From Variovorax sp. KK3 (GTDB lineage: Bacteria > Pseudomonadota > Gammaproteobacteria > Burkholderiales > Burkholderiaceae_C), in NCBI RefSeq assembly GCF_001984055.1, contig NZ_LYVO01000075.1, forward strand, positions 1 to 37,943: a stretch of DNA of 37,943 bases, given 5' to 3'. Below the pieces are notes generated by a model. It was not told the DNA's origin and searched no databases. It saw nothing but the letters and a program-made list of their open reading frames with translations. How positions within the stretch are numbered: the stretch's first letter is position 1; each line of letters begins with the position of its first letter. Below, piece after piece: positions 1 to 7,299 of this stretch. Both the position numbers and the translations under genes were made by a program.

Positions 1-947
1 GTGCCGCCACGCGGCAGCGCCCGCCGCACGGCACTCAGGATGCAGAGCGCCGACGCGTCGTCGTGGTCGTGGATGACGCGCACGAGCGTCGCGATGTCCG
101 CGCCCTCCGGCAACGCGTCTGCCAGAAAGCTGCCGCCTTCGATGCGCACGCGCTCGCCGATGCCGGCCGCCGCGCAGCGTCGGCGCGCGCGCTCGGCCAC
201 CGCCGGCAGGTCGAACAGCATGAGCCGCAGCGACGGCGCGTGCGCGGCCGCGCCGATGACGAAGCTGCCCTCGCCCCCGCCCACGTCGAGCAGGCAGCGA
301 TGGCCGTGCAGCGGATAGGCGTCGAGGATCTCGTCGCACACCAGCGGCTGCGACGCCGCCATCAGCGCCGAGTAGCCGGCCACGCTGTCGAGAGGCAATC
401 CTTCCGGCCGCGCTGCGCCCGCATAGGGCCAGTAGCGCGCCAAGGCGGTCTCGCGCGACCCACTGCGCAAGAGTGCCACCGGATCGGCCAGGTCGGCATA
501 CAGCGCGCGGTGGTGCGCGACCAGCGCTGCGAGCGCGGTGTTGTCGACCATGGGCGCGCCGAGTTCGCCAAGGCCGAAGCGGCCGCCGCTGCGGCGCTCC
601 AGCAGGCGCAGCGCCACTGCCGCGGCCAGCAGGCGTTCGGCCGACTCGGACGGCAGGTCAGCCTGGTGCGCGATGTCGCCGAGCGTCATCGGCCCGCGCG
701 CCAGTGAGTCGAAGAGCCCCAGCTCCACGCAGGCCAGCAGCACCTGCGAATACACGAAGCCGGCCACCAGGTCGAACAGTGCCGCCGCACGCTGTTGCGC
801 GATGGGCCGGGTCGGTGCGAACGCGGCGGCGCGGCGCTGGAACGCACGGCTCGACAGCAGGCGATCGCGCAGCGCCAGCCAGCGGTCGCCCCACGCCGCG
901 CGCCATGAAGGTGCTGCGGGCCGGCTGGCGACCGGCAGGGTTTGCAC
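1..947 (-). CDS. crtF: Hydroxyneurosporene / demethylspheroidene O-methyltransferase CrtF, 3' end cut by window edge
   Basis: This is a SAM-dependent methyltransferase that would methylate the tertiary hydroxyl made by CrtC, giving the methoxy group of spheroidene or spirilloxanthin. The frame reads leftwards and runs off position 1, leaving about 315 codons; the family is usually 370-390 residues, so the last 50-70 are missing. The SAM-binding motif LDVGGGEGSF is read at about 266-297, followed by the post-motif stretch LMLFDLPAVAERA. A helical dimerisation-type N-terminal region (ALFDLVAGFVYSQVLLACVELGLFD in part) precedes it. No ATG fits; a GTG at 947, 28 bases after the crtE stop, is the best start, but it lacks a strong ribosome binding site, so the start is uncertain. 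It follows crtE in the same direction, as in known photosynthesis clusters, where bchC usually comes next. Confidence 0.85.
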   Translation of the reverse strand, partial: MQTLPVASRPAAPSWRAAWGDRWLALRDRLLSSRAFQRRAAAFAPTRPIAQQRAAALFDLVAGFVYSQVLLACVELGLFDSLARGPMTLGDIAHQADLPSESAERLLAAAVALRLLERRSGGRFGLGELGAPMVDNTALAALVAHHRALYADLADPVALLRSGSRETALARYWPYAGAARPEGLPLDSVAGYSALMAASQPLVCDEILDAYPLHGHRCLLDVGGGEGSFVIGAAAHAPSLRLMLFDLPAVAERARRRCAAAGIGERVRIEGGSFLADALPEGADIATLVRVIHDHDDASALCILSAVRRALPRGG

Positions 948-975
948 GTCGAGTCCCGGTGGCGACCGCTGCGAA

Positions 976-1857
976 TCAGGCCGCCGCGCGCAAGGCTTCG
1001 GCGCGCGATGCCTTCGGCACCAGGCGTTCGGCCTCGTGCCGGACCAGCGCACGAAGCCCCTCCGCCCCCGCGCACTCGGGCACGGCGCCGATGGCCTGCG
1101 CGACCAGTTGATCGAAGTACTCGGCGGCGCCCTCGAGGCCGAGTTCGGTCGCCGCGCTGGGCCGTAGCAAGGCCAGGTCGCGGCCGGCCGGCTTGCCCAG
1201 CACGCTGGGGTCGCCGATCACGTCGCGGATGTCGTCGGCCGCCTGGTAGGCCTCGCCGAGCCAATCGCCGAAGGCGCGCCAGGGCTCGGGATCGGCACCC
1301 GCGGCCTGGGCGCCGCCCATGGTCGCCGCGGTGAACAGGGCGCCGGTCTTGGCACGCTGGTACTCGCGCAGGTTCACGCGCGGCTCCGACTCCCAGGCCT
1401 GGCCCGCCACGGCGCCGAAGGGCATGCCGACGCTGGACGCGACCATGCCGAGCAACGCAGGCAGGCGCTGCGGCGAGTTCGCCGCGCCCGAGGTCAGCGT
1501 CTGGAAGGACAGGATGATCAACGCATCGCCCGCCAGCACCGCCAGGCTCTCGCCGTAGGCGTAATGCACCGAGGCGCGGCCGCGCCGCGTGGGTGCGTTG
1601 TCGAAGCAAGGCAGGTCGTCGTGGACCAGCGACGCGCAGTGCAGCAGCTCGATGGCGCTGGCCGTGGCGCTCGACAGGCCGGGGTCGTCGTCGCCGCACG
1701 CCGCCGCCACGGCCAGGCACAGCTGCGGCCGTACCCTGGCACCGCCGGGGAAGACCGCATGCCGGATCGCGCCGGCCAGCTTGGGCGGGCAACCGGGCGC
1801 TTCGCCTTGCGAAACGGCCATGGCGAGCGCGTGCTCGATGCGTGTGAGCGGCTTCAT
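976..1857 (-). CDS. crtE: Geranylgeranyl diphosphate synthase CrtE
   Basis: A 293-residue prenyltransferase that makes GGPP from FPP/IPP, the entry point to carotenoids (and to the bacteriochlorophyll tail). The first aspartate-rich motif is DDLPCFD at residues 80-86 and the second is DDIRD at 208-212, both expected for short-chain trans-prenyltransferases. The ATG at 1857 is preferred over one 20 codons upstream (1917) because AAGGGG sits 7 bases before it and the family starts here. The upstream ATG would also lie beyond the regulatory palindrome. It is transcribed away from crtD from a shared gap and precedes crtF by about 28 bases, forming a likely crtE-crtF operon. Confidence 0.93.
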   Translation of the reverse strand: MKPLTRIEHALAMAVSQGEAPGCPPKLAGAIRHAVFPGGARVRPQLCLAVAAACGDDDPGLSSATASAIELLHCASLVHDDLPCFDNAPTRRGRASVHYAYGESLAVLAGDALIILSFQTLTSGAANSPQRLPALLGMVASSVGMPFGAVAGQAWESEPRVNLREYQRAKTGALFTAATMGGAQAAGADPEPWRAFGDWLGEAYQAADDIRDVIGDPSVLGKPAGRDLALLRPSAATELGLEGAAEYFDQLVAQAIGAVPECAGAEGLRALVRHEAERLVPKASRAEALRAAA

Positions 1858-1873
1858 CGCATACCCCTTGTGT

Positions 1874-1902
1874 AATGTCTCATTGTCATTTTGTAGTGTC
1901 AC
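1874..1902 (-). promoter_or_regulatory. Possible sigma70 promoter of crtE
   Basis: Read leftwards, GTGACA (1902-1897, 5 of 6 to TTGACA) is followed after 17 bases by GACATT (1879-1874, 3 of 6 to TATAAT). The upstream hexamer overlaps the PpsR-like palindrome, the usual arrangement for repression. The weak -10 makes this tentative. Confidence 0.25.
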
Positions 1903-1914
1903 GTAGAATAGACA
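1897..1914. promoter_or_regulatory. PpsR/CrtJ-type operator between crtE and crtD
   Basis: The sequence TGTCACGTAGAATAGACA is a perfect TGTC-N10-GACA palindrome, the strict form of the TGT-N12-ACA element bound by PpsR/CrtJ, the aerobic repressor of photosynthesis genes. It lies 30 bases before the crtD ATG and 39 bases before the crtE ATG. Two extra TGTC half sites occur at 1876 and 1884. Function is inferred from the motif and gene context; ppsR itself is not in the window. Confidence 0.75.
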
Positions 1915-1944
1915 CATGCTTTACCACCGTCAACCAGGCAAGCG

Positions 1945-3516
1945 ATGAAAGACGATCGCGTCCTGGTCGTCGGTGCCGGCATCGGCGGGCTCGCCGCCGC
2001 ACTGGACCTGGCGTCGCGCGGCCTCGAAGTGCGCGTGCTCGAACGCGCGCCGACGCCGGGCGGCAAGCTGCGTGAGGTGGAGATCGGCGGCGTCCGCATG
2101 GATGCCGGCCCCACCGTCTTCACCATGCGCTGGGTGTTCGACGAACTGCTCGCGCACGCCGGCGCGCGGCTCGAAGACCAGCTGAGCCTGCAGCGCGCCG
2201 AAGTGCTGGCACGCCATGCCTGGGACGACGGCTCGCGGCTCGACCTGTTCGCCGACGTCGAACGCAGTGCCGATGCGATCGGCAGCTTCGCGGGCGCCGA
2301 CGCGGCCCGCGGCTACCGCGCCTTCTGCGACCGCGCACGCCAGATCCACGACGCGCTCGAACATCCCTTCCTGCGTGGTGCGCGGCCCACGCCGCTGTCG
2401 CTGGTCGCACGCGCCGGGCTGCGCGGCATGCCGGCGCTGGCCCGCATCTCGCCCTTCGGCAACCTGTGGGACGCGCTGGGCGGCTACTTCCGCGATCCGC
2501 GCCTGCAGCAGCTGTTCGGCCGCTATGCAACCTATTGCGGGTCGTCGCCCTGGCTCGCACCGGCCACGCTCATGCTGGTGGCCCACGTCGAGCAGCAGGG
2601 CGTGTGGCTGGTCGAAGGCGGCATGCACCGCATCGCGCAGATGCTGGCGCGGCTGGCCACCGAGCGGGGCGCGCATGTGCAGTACGGCGCGGACGTTGCC
2701 GAGATCCTGGTCTCGGGCGGTCGCGCCACGGGCGTGCGCCTCGGCGACGGCGAGCGGATCGAGGCCGGGGCCGTGGTCTTCAACGGCGACGTCGCGGCTC
2801 TGGGGCGCGGGCTGCTGGGTGCCCCCGGCGCGCGCGCCGTGCCTGCCGCGCCGCGGGCGGAGCGCTCGCTTTCGGCACTCACCTTCAACCTGCGCGCCGA
2901 AGCCAGCGGCTTCGCGCTGCTGCGCCACTCGGTGTTCTTCTCGCGCGACTACGCGGCCGAGTTCGACGACATCCTGCGCCGCGGCCGCTTGCCCACCGAG
3001 CCGACGGTGTACGTCTGCGCGCAGGACCGTTCGGCGGCCCACGACGCGCCGGCACCCGAGGGTGCCGAGCGGCTGCTGTGCATCGTCAACGCGCCCGCGT
3101 CGGGCGACATCGACGCCTCGGATGCCGCGGGCGCCCCTCATGCCCTCCACCCCGAAGAGGTCCAGACATGCCAGCACCGAACCTTCGACCGCCTGTCCCG
3201 CTGCGGCCTGCGGCTGGACTTCCAGGACACGCAGATGCAGGCCACCACCCCGCAGCACTTCGACCGGATGTTTCCGGGAACGGGCGGCGCGCTCTACGGC
3301 CAGGCCTCGCACGGCTGGGCGGCGAGCTTCTCGCGCCCGGGGGCGCGCAGCCGGCTGCCGGGCCTGTACCTCGCAGGCGGCAGCACGCACCCGGGGCCGG
3401 GTGTGCCGATGGCGGCGCTGTCGGGCCGGCGCGCAGCGGAGAGCCTGATGGCCGACCGCGCTTCGACATCGAGGTCGCGCCCGGCGGCTACGCCTGGTGG
3501 TACGTCGATGCGCTGA
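1945..3516 (+). CDS. crtD: Methoxyneurosporene / 1-hydroxycarotenoid 3,4-desaturase CrtD
   Basis: An FAD-dependent desaturase of 523 residues, related to CrtI, that introduces the C3-C4 double bond of 1-hydroxy carotenoids. The N-terminus has the dinucleotide fold VLVVGAGIGGLAAALDLA (residues 6-23), then PGGKLR and DAGPTVFTM. The C-terminus has the family signature GLYLAGGSTHPGPGVPMAALSG near 473-494. The ATG at 1945 has AGGCAAG a few bases upstream. Conserved sequence ends around SLMADR; the last 17 residues (STSRSRPAATPGGTSMR) are not family-like and overlap the start of crtC in another frame. See the crtC entry and finding. Transcribed divergently from crtE. Confidence 0.93.
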   Translation: MKDDRVLVVGAGIGGLAAALDLASRGLEVRVLERAPTPGGKLREVEIGGVRMDAGPTVFTMRWVFDELLAHAGARLEDQLSLQRAEVLARHAWDDGSRLDLFADVERSADAIGSFAGADAARGYRAFCDRARQIHDALEHPFLRGARPTPLSLVARAGLRGMPALARISPFGNLWDALGGYFRDPRLQQLFGRYATYCGSSPWLAPATLMLVAHVEQQGVWLVEGGMHRIAQMLARLATERGAHVQYGADVAEILVSGGRATGVRLGDGERIEAGAVVFNGDVAALGRGLLGAPGARAVPAAPRAERSLSALTFNLRAEASGFALLRHSVFFSRDYAAEFDDILRRGRLPTEPTVYVCAQDRSAAHDAPAPEGAERLLCIVNAPASGDIDASDAAGAPHALHPEEVQTCQHRTFDRLSRCGLRLDFQDTQMQATTPQHFDRMFPGTGGALYGQASHGWAASFSRPGARSRLPGLYLAGGSTHPGPGVPMAALSGRRAAESLMADRASTSRSRPAATPGGTSMR

Positions 3517-4397
3517 GCGACGACGGGCAGCACGGCCTCACGCTGATCGGCTTCGTCGGCAGCGTGTTTTCGCCCTACTACGCATGGGCGCGTCTGCGGC
3601 ACGGCGGCACGGCCGACCCACTGGACCACTGCGCGATCAACGTGGCGCTATACGGCGAGTCGCGTGGCGAGGGGCGCTGGGCCATGACCGAACGACGCCG
3701 CACCAGCGTGCATCGCGACGCCACCGCACTGCACGTCGGCGCGAGCTGCATGCGCTGGGATGGCGACGCGCTCGTGATCGACATCGACGAGCTGACCGCA
3801 CCCGTGCCGTCGCGGCTGCGCGGTCGCGTGCGGGTGCATCCCCAGGCGCTGGCGCAGCGCTCGTTCGACCTCGACGCCGCAGGCCGGCACCGCTGGCGGC
3901 CGATCGCGCCGTGCGCACGCGTGGAGATTGCCTTCGAACGGCCATCGCTGCGATGGCAAGGCACCGGCTACGTGGATTCGAACACCGGCGAACGGCCGCT
4001 GGAGGCCGACTTCACGCGCTGGTCGTGGTCGCGCAGCGCGCTCGGCCACCGCCGCTGCGCGGTGCTGTACGACCCGGTGCGGCGCGATGGCACGAACGCG
4101 CTGCTCGCGCTGGACTTCGATGCCCAGGGCGACGCGGCGGCATTCGACGCGCCACCGCCGGCCCCGTTGCCGCGAACCGGCTGGCGCCTCGACCGCGCCA
4201 CGCGCTGCGACGCCGGTGCGGCACCTGCGCTGCGACGCACCCTCGAAGATGCGCCGTTCTACGCGCGCAGCCTCATCGAGACCACGCTGCTGGGCGAGCG
4301 CGCGGTGGCCGTGCACGAGAGCCTGTCGCTCGCGCGCCTGGACACGCCGTGGTGCCGCGCGATGCTGCCCTTTCGCATGCCGCGCGCGCTGCGCTGA
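3450..4397 (+). CDS. crtC: Hydroxyneurosporene synthase (carotenoid 1,2-hydratase) CrtC, start unresolved
   Basis: CrtC adds water across the C1-C2 double bond of neurosporene or lycopene derivatives. The recognisable protein begins about RPRFDIEVAPGGYAWWYVDA and runs through LIGFVGSVFSPYYAWAR, DPLDHCAINVALYG, FERPSLRWQGTGYVDSNTG and DFTRWSWSR to the stop at 4397, roughly 310 residues. This frame has no ATG, GTG or TTG between the overlapping crtD sequence and the first conserved block. The only good initiation site is ATG at 3448 with GGAGAG four bases upstream, but it reads in the crtD frame and stops at 3516. A missing base just after 3450, a non-standard start codon or ribosomal frameshifting are all possible. 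The start given is only where the conserved frame becomes usable. Confidence 0.85.
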   Translation, partial: GRPRFDIEVAPGGYAWWYVDALSDDGQHGLTLIGFVGSVFSPYYAWARLRHGGTADPLDHCAINVALYGESRGEGRWAMTERRRTSVHRDATALHVGASCMRWDGDALVIDIDELTAPVPSRLRGRVRVHPQALAQRSFDLDAAGRHRWRPIAPCARVEIAFERPSLRWQGTGYVDSNTGERPLEADFTRWSWSRSALGHRRCAVLYDPVRRDGTNALLALDFDAQGDAAAFDAPPPAPLPRTGWRLDRATRCDAGAAPALRRTLEDAPFYARSLIETTLLGERAVAVHESLSLARLDTPWCRAMLPFRMPRALR

Positions 4398-4402
4398 CGA
4401 GA

Positions 4403-4414
4403 GGCCGCGCGGCC
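4403..4414. terminator. Short GC palindrome between convergent genes
   Basis: GGCCGCGCGGCC is a perfect 12-base palindrome filling the 17-base gap between the crtC stop and the stop of the opposing small gene. It could form a short hairpin in either transcript. There is no T-run, so a terminator role is only suggested by position. Confidence 0.25.
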
Positions 4415-4567
4415 CTACGGCTCCCGATGTTCGCCCGGCCTCACGGGTTTGGCGCGCTTGGGCCTTCGCTTGTCGCGCCGCAGGCCGTACAGCTTCCACA
4501 GGCCGAGGCCCACCACCACGCCTAGCACGCCCAGCATTTCGAGCGTGATGATCAGGCCCGAACTCAC
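4415..4567 (-). CDS. Small membrane protein downstream of crtB, 50 residues, unknown
   Basis: This short gene is read from GTG at 4567, 11 bases after the crtB stop, with GAGGG about 10 bases upstream. It encodes a hydrophobic segment at residues 5-24 (LIITLEMLGVLGVVVGLGLW), then a very basic tail (RRDKRRPKRAK), so one membrane span with a positive cytoplasmic end is likely. I do not recognise a family. In Rhodobacter-type clusters the slot between crtB and crtC holds tspO/crtK, a five-span protein; this product is far too short to be that. Close spacing to crtB suggests co-translation and a role linked to pigment synthesis, which is inference. Confidence 0.6.
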   Translation of the reverse strand: MSSGLIITLEMLGVLGVVVGLGLWKLYGLRRDKRRPKRAKPVRPGEHREP

Positions 4568-4578
4568 GGCCGGGGCCC

Positions 4579-5727
4579 TCAGGCGGAGGCGGCCGGACGG
4601 GTGGCCTCGCCGCGCTCTCGCCGCTCCATCCGGTCGAACAGCTCGATGACCCAGACCACGCTTTCCGCCGGGCTGCGCCTGCCGGCCGCCGGCGTGCACG
4701 GGTGGCGCGATGCAGGCGGCATGGTGGCGGCGACGGCGTCGACCAGGAACGCGTTGGCCGACAGCACCGGCCAGCCCGCGTCGGCACGGCGCGGCCGCAC
4801 GGCCACCAGCGCCCGCAGCAGCAACGCGCCCTTGCGCGACGCGGGCACCACGGCACGGCGGCTCACCGAGTCGCAGCCTGCGCGCCGCACCTGGGCGCCG
4901 ATGTCCGCATAGAGAAAGCGCGCGGCATTGATGCCCGGCCGGCAGGTCAGCGGCAACTGCGCCACGCCGCTGCCCACCCGCGCGTACAGCAGGTCGGCCG
5001 CCTCCAGCACGCGTTGCACCACCGACCCGAGGGCCGCAGTGAAGACGGGCCGGGCCAGCCAGGCATCGGGGTCGATGCCGGCTTCGCGCATCCACTGCCG
5101 CGGCAGGTAGAGCCGGCCCATGGCCGCGTCCTCGCCGACGTCGCGCGCGATGTTCGACAGCTGCATCGCCACCCCGAGTTCGCAGGCGCGCGCGAGCGCG
5201 TCCGGTGCGCGGACGCCCATCAGCAGCGACATCATCGCGCCGACCGTGCCGGCCACGCGGGCCGCGTAGTCGAGCAAGGCGTCGAGCGTCTCGTAGCCGC
5301 GGCCTTCGGCGTCCCATGCGAAGCCGTCGACCAAGGCCTCGGGCAAGGCGCGCGGGATGCCGTACGCCGCCACCACGCCGGCCAGGGCGCGATCGGCAGG
5401 CAACGCGAGCGCCGAGGCCGGTTCGGCCGGGTCGTAGATGCACGCGAGCCGCGCGCGCAGCATGGCCACCGCGGCGGCTTCGTCGGCGCCTTCGTCCACC
5501 GCATCGTCGGCCATGCGGCAGAACGCGTAGAGCGCGCACGCCGCATCGCGCACCTCGCGCGGCAACAGCAGCGAGGCGGCGAGAAAGCTGCGCGAGCCAT
5601 GCCGCAGCGACGCGCGGCAGGCGGCGATGTCGGAGGCATCGACGCCGACGCGCTGCGCGGCCTGCGCGTTCCCCGTCCGGGCCTCAGCCGGCGTGTCGGG
5701 CAAGGTCGGAAGCGAGCGAGTCTGCAT
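4579..5727 (-). CDS. crtB: Phytoene synthase CrtB
   Basis: This enzyme condenses two GGPP to 15-cis-phytoene, the first committed carotenoid step. The two Mg2+-binding aspartate motifs are DDAVD at residues 74-78 and RDVGED at 195-200 within QLSNIARDVGEDA, and LYLPRQWM follows. With the ATG at 5727 the protein has 382 residues, somewhat longer than usual because of about 30 unconserved N-terminal residues. An ATG 25 codons further upstream is less likely. The start overlaps the 3' end of crtI by 44 bases in another frame, so crtI and crtB form one operon, followed by the small membrane gene. Confidence 0.92.
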   Translation of the reverse strand: MQTRSLPTLPDTPAEARTGNAQAAQRVGVDASDIAACRASLRHGSRSFLAASLLLPREVRDAACALYAFCRMADDAVDEGADEAAAVAMLRARLACIYDPAEPASALALPADRALAGVVAAYGIPRALPEALVDGFAWDAEGRGYETLDALLDYAARVAGTVGAMMSLLMGVRAPDALARACELGVAMQLSNIARDVGEDAAMGRLYLPRQWMREAGIDPDAWLARPVFTAALGSVVQRVLEAADLLYARVGSGVAQLPLTCRPGINAARFLYADIGAQVRRAGCDSVSRRAVVPASRKGALLLRALVAVRPRRADAGWPVLSANAFLVDAVAATMPPASRHPCTPAAGRRSPAESVVWVIELFDRMERRERGEATRPAASA

Positions 5728-7201
5728 GGGGCACCACCGTGTCGAGGATGCGGGCCGATGAAAGAACGCCGGGCAGGCCGGCGCCGGGATGCGTGCCCGC
5801 ACCGACGAGGTACAGGCGCTCGATGTCTTCGCTCCGGTTGTGCGGGCGGAACCACGCGCTTTGCGTGAGCACCGGCTCGAGCCCGAAGGCCGCGCCGCGG
5901 TACGACGAGAGCCGGTCCTGGAAGTCCTGCGGGGTCATGACGCGCGAGCTCGCGATCTGGTGTTCGAGCCCGGGCAGCAGCGTCGCCTGCAGCCTCTGCT
6001 GGATCGCCAGGCGATAGGGCTCGGCACGCCGCTCCCAGTCGATGCCGCTTTGCAGGTGCGGCACCGGCGACAGCACGTAGAACGCATCGCAGCCCGACGG
6101 CGCGAGCGACGGATCGGTGGCGGTCGGCCGGTGCAGGTAGAGGCTGAAATCGTCGGCCAGCTGCTTGCGCACGAAGATGTCCGACAGCAATGCCTCGTAG
6201 CGCGGGCCGAGCAGGATCGTGTGGTGCGCCACGTCGGGGTAGCGGCGACGCGTGCCGAAGTACCACACGAAGAGGCTCATCGAATAGCGTGCCTTGTCGA
6301 TGCGGCGATCGGTCCAGCGCCTGCGGTGTTCGGGCGCGACCAGGTGCCGGTAGGTCCAGGCCGAGTCGGCGTTGGAAACCACCACGTCGGCATGCAGCGT
6401 GCGGCCATCGGCCAGCCGCACGCCGGTGGCGGTGCGCTTCTCCACGACGATCTCGGCCACCGGCTGGCGGCACAGCACGCTGCCGCCCTGCCCTTCGATC
6501 AGCGACACCAGCCCCTTCACGAGGCTGCCCGTGCCGCCCATCGCGAAGTGCACGCCCCAGCGGCGTTCGAGGAACGCAATGAGGCAATAGACCGAGGTGG
6601 TCGCGAACGGGTTGCCGCCGACCAGCAGCGACTGGAAGGTCAGCACCATGCGCAGCCGTTCGTCGCGCACGTGCTTGCTGGCCAGCGAATACACCGTGCG
6701 GTAGCCCTCCAGCCTGGCCAGCTGCGGCAAGGCACGCGCCATGTCGCTCCAGCGGTCGAAGGGCACGTGGCCCAGCGCCTCGAAGCCGACCTTGTAGATG
6801 GCCTCGCTGGCCTTCAGGAAGTTCTCGTAGCCCTGCACGTCGCCGGGTGCGAGCCGCGCCACTTCGGCACGCATGGCCTGCGCGTCGCCCGAATAGTCGA
6901 AGCTGGTGCCGTCGTCGAAGCGGATGCGGTAGAACGGAAACACGGGACGCAGTTCGACGTCGTCGGCCATGCGCTTGCCGCACAGGGCCCAGAGCTCCTC
7001 GAACAGGAAGGGCGCGGTGATGACGGTCGGCCCGGCGTCGAAGGTGAAGCCGTCCTGCCGATGCACGTAGGCACGGCCGCCCGGCGCATCCAGTTGCTCC
7101 AGCACCGTCACGCGGTAGCCGCGCGCGCCGAGCCTCACCGCAGCCGCGAGTCCGCCGAAGCCGCTGCCGATGACGATCGCCTCGGGGCGCGTTCGCGGCA
7201 T
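5684..7201 (-). CDS. crtI: Phytoene desaturase CrtI
   Basis: This FAD-dependent desaturase converts phytoene to neurosporene or lycopene. The N-terminal FAD fold AIVIGSGFGGLAAAVRLGAR is followed by LDAPGGRAYV and DAGPTVITAPFLFEELW. The C-terminal signature LYLVGAGTHPGAGLPGVL is the bacterial phytoene dehydrogenase pattern. The frame opens at 7270, with other ATGs at 7261 and 7201. I chose 7201 (505 residues) because the conserved fold begins there and the best promoter places the -10 element over 7274-7269, so an ATG at 7270 could not be in the transcript. No start has a strong ribosome binding site. Number of desaturation steps (three or four) cannot be read from sequence. Confidence 0.93.
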   Translation of the reverse strand: MPRTRPEAIVIGSGFGGLAAAVRLGARGYRVTVLEQLDAPGGRAYVHRQDGFTFDAGPTVITAPFLFEELWALCGKRMADDVELRPVFPFYRIRFDDGTSFDYSGDAQAMRAEVARLAPGDVQGYENFLKASEAIYKVGFEALGHVPFDRWSDMARALPQLARLEGYRTVYSLASKHVRDERLRMVLTFQSLLVGGNPFATTSVYCLIAFLERRWGVHFAMGGTGSLVKGLVSLIEGQGGSVLCRQPVAEIVVEKRTATGVRLADGRTLHADVVVSNADSAWTYRHLVAPEHRRRWTDRRIDKARYSMSLFVWYFGTRRRYPDVAHHTILLGPRYEALLSDIFVRKQLADDFSLYLHRPTATDPSLAPSGCDAFYVLSPVPHLQSGIDWERRAEPYRLAIQQRLQATLLPGLEHQIASSRVMTPQDFQDRLSSYRGAAFGLEPVLTQSAWFRPHNRSEDIERLYLVGAGTHPGAGLPGVLSSARILDTVVPHADSLASDLARHAG

Positions 7202-7262
7202 GCGTTCGCCCACGGTCCCAGCACGAACCGGCGGCGCGTGCTGGACTGTGGTTGTCAACATC

Positions 7263-7291
7263 TTGCACATGGTATGAGTGTCAGGTTAAAT
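7263..7291 (+). promoter_or_regulatory. Possible promoter of the ccm operon
   Basis: TTGCAC (7263-7268) is followed after exactly 17 bases by TTAAAT (7286-7291). The -10 lies inside the PpsR-like palindrome, so repressor binding would block it. Transcription would begin about 7298, leaving almost no leader before the ccmA ATG at 7300. The -35 match is only 3 of 6. Confidence 0.3.
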
Positions 7292-7297
7292 TGACAA
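7269..7297 (-). promoter_or_regulatory. Probable sigma70 promoter of crtI
   Basis: Read leftwards, TTGTCA (7297-7292) and TACCAT (7274-7269) are separated by 17 bases. The PpsR-like box covers most of the -35 and the spacer. A transcript starting near 7262 would support the ATG at 7261 (leaderless) or 7201, not 7270. Confidence 0.4.
7279..7296. promoter_or_regulatory. PpsR/CrtJ-type operator shared by crtI and ccmA
   Basis: TGTCAGGTTAAATTGACA is a second perfect TGTC-N10-GACA palindrome. It ends three bases before the ccmA ATG (7300) and overlaps the deduced promoters of both divergent genes. Known PpsR/CrtJ sites overlap crtI promoters in purple bacteria. Control of ccm genes by the same box is inference from position. 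Confidence 0.75.
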
Positions 7298-7299
7298 CC

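Noticed and set aside
2466..3449. Long open frame upstream of the crtC homology in the crtC frame
   Set aside because: It lies wholly inside crtD in another frame, is very arginine-rich and has no family similarity; open by high GC only.
7253..7269. TGT-N11-ACA near the crtI start as a further PpsR box
   Set aside because: The spacing is one base short of the required N12 and the flanking C/G positions do not match.
7202..7270. Upstream ATGs of crtI at 7270 and 7261
   Set aside because: They add 20-23 residues before the conserved FAD fold, have no ribosome binding site, and the first lies within the best -10 element. Kept only as alternatives.
7252..7299. ATG at 7252 as start of ccmA
   Set aside because: It would add 16 non-conserved residues encoded by the operator and place translation before the deduced promoter.
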